A DNA stretch of 64,000 bases from Ignavibacteria bacterium RIFOXYB12_FULL_35_14 (GTDB taxonomy: Bacteria; Bacteroidota; Ignavibacteria; Ignavibacteriales; Ignavibacteriaceae). Position 1 is the stretch's first letter. Each line of letters starts with the position of its first letter. The notes under the pieces are model-generated. The model was not told the DNA's origin, made no database searches, and was given only the letters and a program-made list of their open reading frames with translations. The DNA is taken from the NCBI GenBank assembly GCA_001803045.1, contig MHAR01000006.1, forward strand, positions 77,740 through 141,739, in the 5' to 3' direction. Both the position numbers and the translations under genes were made by a program. Positions 62,281-64,000 of this stretch are shown in pieces.

Positions 62281-64000
62281 TAAGCCAGGTAATTTCACAT
62301 TACAGAATTATAGAAAAACTCGGCGAAGGCGGAATGGGGATTATTTATAAAGCCGAGGATGTAAAACTCAAAAGAATTGTAGCACTCAAAGTCCTTCCAG
62401 AATCATTCACACGAGATGAAGAATCAAGACGAAGATTTACTCTTGAAGCACAAGCCGCATCTTCACTTCAACATAATAATATCTGCACGATACATGAGAT
62501 AGATGAAACAGAAAACGGGCAGTTTTTCATTGCAATGGATTATTATGAAGGTGAGACATTAAAAAATAAGCTCAGCAAAGGGCTATTGAGTTTAGATGAA
62601 ATCATATATATAACAACACAGGTAGCTGAAGGGTTACGCAATGCACATGAAAGAGGTATTATTCACAGAGATATAAAACCGCCTAACATTTTCATCACAA
62701 AAGAAGGCATAGTAAAAATACTTGATTTTGGATTAGCGAAAAAAGTAGACACGACCCAGTTTACAGGAAAAGGTTCAAAGTTTGGTACAACAAATTATAT
62801 GTCACCCGAACAGATAAAGGGAGAGAAAGTAGACTACAGAACAGATATATGGTCATTGGGAGTTCTGCTATATGAAATGCTCACTGGCAAGCCACCATTT
62901 CATGCAGATTATGAACAAACAATTGTCTATCTAATTCTCAACCAAGAGCCGGAAGACGTAAGAGATTATAGACAAGATGTACCGGAAAAGCTGCTGAATA
63001 TTCTTGAAAAATCAATGGCAAAGTATATAAATAATAGATACGATGACTTAGCAGCTATGTTGGAAGATTTGGGAACAGTTACAACTAAAGGTGAAATTGA
63101 AGACTCCGAATTTGAACTTCCTACTCCATTAGCATCTAATTCAATTGCAGTATTGCCCTTCGTAAATTTGAGTACAGATCCCGAACAAGAACTATTTTGT
63201 GATGGCTTAACAGAAGAACTTATCAGCACTCTATCCCGTATAAGAGAATTAAAAGTAGTGGCGCGAACAACTGCATATGCCTTCAAAGGAGGAAGCTACG
63301 ATGTTCGTAATGTAGGCAGAAAATTAGATGTAAGAACTGTGCTTGAAGGAAGTGTGAGAAAATCGGATGGTAGACTGAGGATTACAGCTCAGCTAATAAA
63401 TGTTTTAGATGGCTTTCACTTGTGGTCTGAACGCTACGACCGCGAATTAAAAGACGTATTTGATCTGCAGGAAGAAATCTCTCTCAAAATCGTAGATGTA
63501 CTAAAAATTAAGCTGCTTGAAAATGAGAAAGAGAAATTAATTAAACGATATACGGACAATTTAGAAGCGTATAATCTTTATCTGCAAGGAATGGTCTTTT
63601 TCAATAACCTTAATTTAAGGGTAGTAAGTAATTGTATTGAATACTTTAATAAAGCACTCGAAAAAGATCCCAACTATGCGCTTGCCTACTATGGTCTTGG
63701 AGGAATCTATTTTGCTTTAATGTATTTCGGAGCAAAGAGTACCAAGGAAGCACTGCCATACATGAAGAAATTCAATAAGAAAGTATTGGAGATTGATGAA
63801 AGTCTGTGGGGAGGATATCATCTTCTGGCCCTTCAAAAAGCTTGTTTTGAATTTAAACATGATGCATCGTCTTCTTACTACCGACGCGCTCTGGAATTAA
63901 ACCCAAATGATACTCTTACTCAGATAAATTATGGTATGCATCATATATCGGTGGGGAATTTCGATGCGGCAAGAAAACTAACAGAGAGAGCGCTAATGAT
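62277..64000 (+). CDS. Ser/Thr protein kinase with TolB-like/FlgO domain and TPRs (partial, runs off window)
   Basis: 574 codons are open to the window edge with no stop. Residues 9-265 are an eukaryote-type kinase: glycine loop GEGGMG (16-21), Lys38 in VALKV, H130-R-D132 in IIHRDIKPPN with Asn137, D150-F-G, and S-P-E at 176-178. Residues about 288-412 resemble the TolB-like/FlgO domain often joined to kinases and cyclases (SIAVLPFVNLSTDPEQELFC, DGLTEELISTLSRI, GSVRKSDGRLRITAQLINVL, HLWSERYDRELKDVF). TPR repeats follow (IEYFNKALEKDPNYALAYYG). No membrane helix is present in the visible part. It should phosphorylate proteins on Ser/Thr; partners are unknown. Two truncated copies of its 5' end precede it. 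Confidence 0.9.
   Translation, partial: MISQVISHYRIIEKLGEGGMGIIYKAEDVKLKRIVALKVLPESFTRDEESRRRFTLEAQAASSLQHNNICTIHEIDETENGQFFIAMDYYEGETLKNKLSKGLLSLDEIIYITTQVAEGLRNAHERGIIHRDIKPPNIFITKEGIVKILDFGLAKKVDTTQFTGKGSKFGTTNYMSPEQIKGEKVDYRTDIWSLGVLLYEMLTGKPPFHADYEQTIVYLILNQEPEDVRDYRQDVPEKLLNILEKSMAKYINNRYDDLAAMLEDLGTVTTKGEIEDSEFELPTPLASNSIAVLPFVNLSTDPEQELFCDGLTEELISTLSRIRELKVVARTTAYAFKGGSYDVRNVGRKLDVRTVLEGSVRKSDGRLRITAQLINVLDGFHLWSERYDRELKDVFDLQEEISLKIVDVLKIKLLENEKEKLIKRYTDNLEAYNLYLQGMVFFNNLNLRVVSNCIEYFNKALEKDPNYALAYYGLGGIYFALMYFGAKSTKEALPYMKKFNKKVLEIDESLWGGYHLLALQKACFEFKHDASSSYYRRALELNPNDTLTQINYGMHHISVGNFDAARKLTERALM

Noticed and set aside
1-64000. tRNA or rRNA genes
   Set aside because: No intergenic stretch showed a cloverleaf with a GTTCGAATC-type arm or rRNA signature words.

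Overview
The window looks like a chromosomal segment of an AT-rich member of the Ignavibacteria (Bacteroidota/Chlorobiota side). Large secreted proteins end in, or carry, the type IX secretion (T9SS) type A sorting domain with the Y-P-N-P-F-N-P motif. Other supporting signs are a Bacteroidota-like promoter (TTGACA, 17 nt, TATATTTG) before prs, heptose/LPS and TamB-type envelope genes, a homodimeric pyruvate dehydrogenase and a K+-dependent membrane pyrophosphatase. The assignment rests on these signatures, not on a database search. No tRNA, rRNA or CRISPR array was found.

Layout. 1-5300: two T9SS cargo genes; the first is broken by an in-frame TAG. 5.4-9.6 kb: a membrane-anchored coiled-coil protein, a HAD phosphatase, a small secreted protein, a flavoprotein relic and class I aldolase. 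9.6-17.1 kb: a T9SS-domain relic, a beta-propeller protein with an internal T9SS-like domain, cytochrome c, a SIMPL protein, a YyaL-type thioredoxin-fold protein and a sigma/anti-sigma pair. 17.2-23.9 kb, minus strand: the pyruvate dehydrogenase operon aceE-aceF-(four-helix-bundle gene)-lpdA, with a decayed tandem duplication of the aceF start between aceE and aceF. 24.2-30.6 kb: a mobile-element nest. A group II intron appears to sit in the stop codon of a T9SS gene, next to a REP-associated tyrosine transposase (RAYT) gene split by an IS5-type element and surrounded by palindromes.

30.6-49.7 kb is a housekeeping block: heptose kinase and adenylyltransferase, a TamB-like protein, RNase R, a peptidase/propeller/barrel surface protein, prs-rplY-pth-hppA, rpsF-ssb-rpsR-rplI and rpmB. 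49.9-61.8 kb: tsaC, an SDR, a GH20 hexosaminidase, an AmrS radical SAM enzyme, pyruvate kinase, a Lon-like protease, a class V aminotransferase and a DUF2911 protein. 62.0-64.0 kb: two minigenes that repeat the N-terminus of a Ser/Thr kinase, followed by the kinase itself, joined by ATGA overlaps and cut by the window edge.

The strongest unexplained signals are: (i) two diverged copies of a roughly 390-nt non-coding element with conserved hairpins, both upstream of minus-strand genes (53930-54317 and 59500-59893); (ii) the triplicated kinase 5' end, where both truncated copies leave the kinase sequence at the GGCGGA of the glycine loop and run into palindromic repeat sequence; (iii) short palindromes or repeats found inside reading frames (two T9SS sorting domains, the RAYT, the kinase minigenes) as well as between genes.
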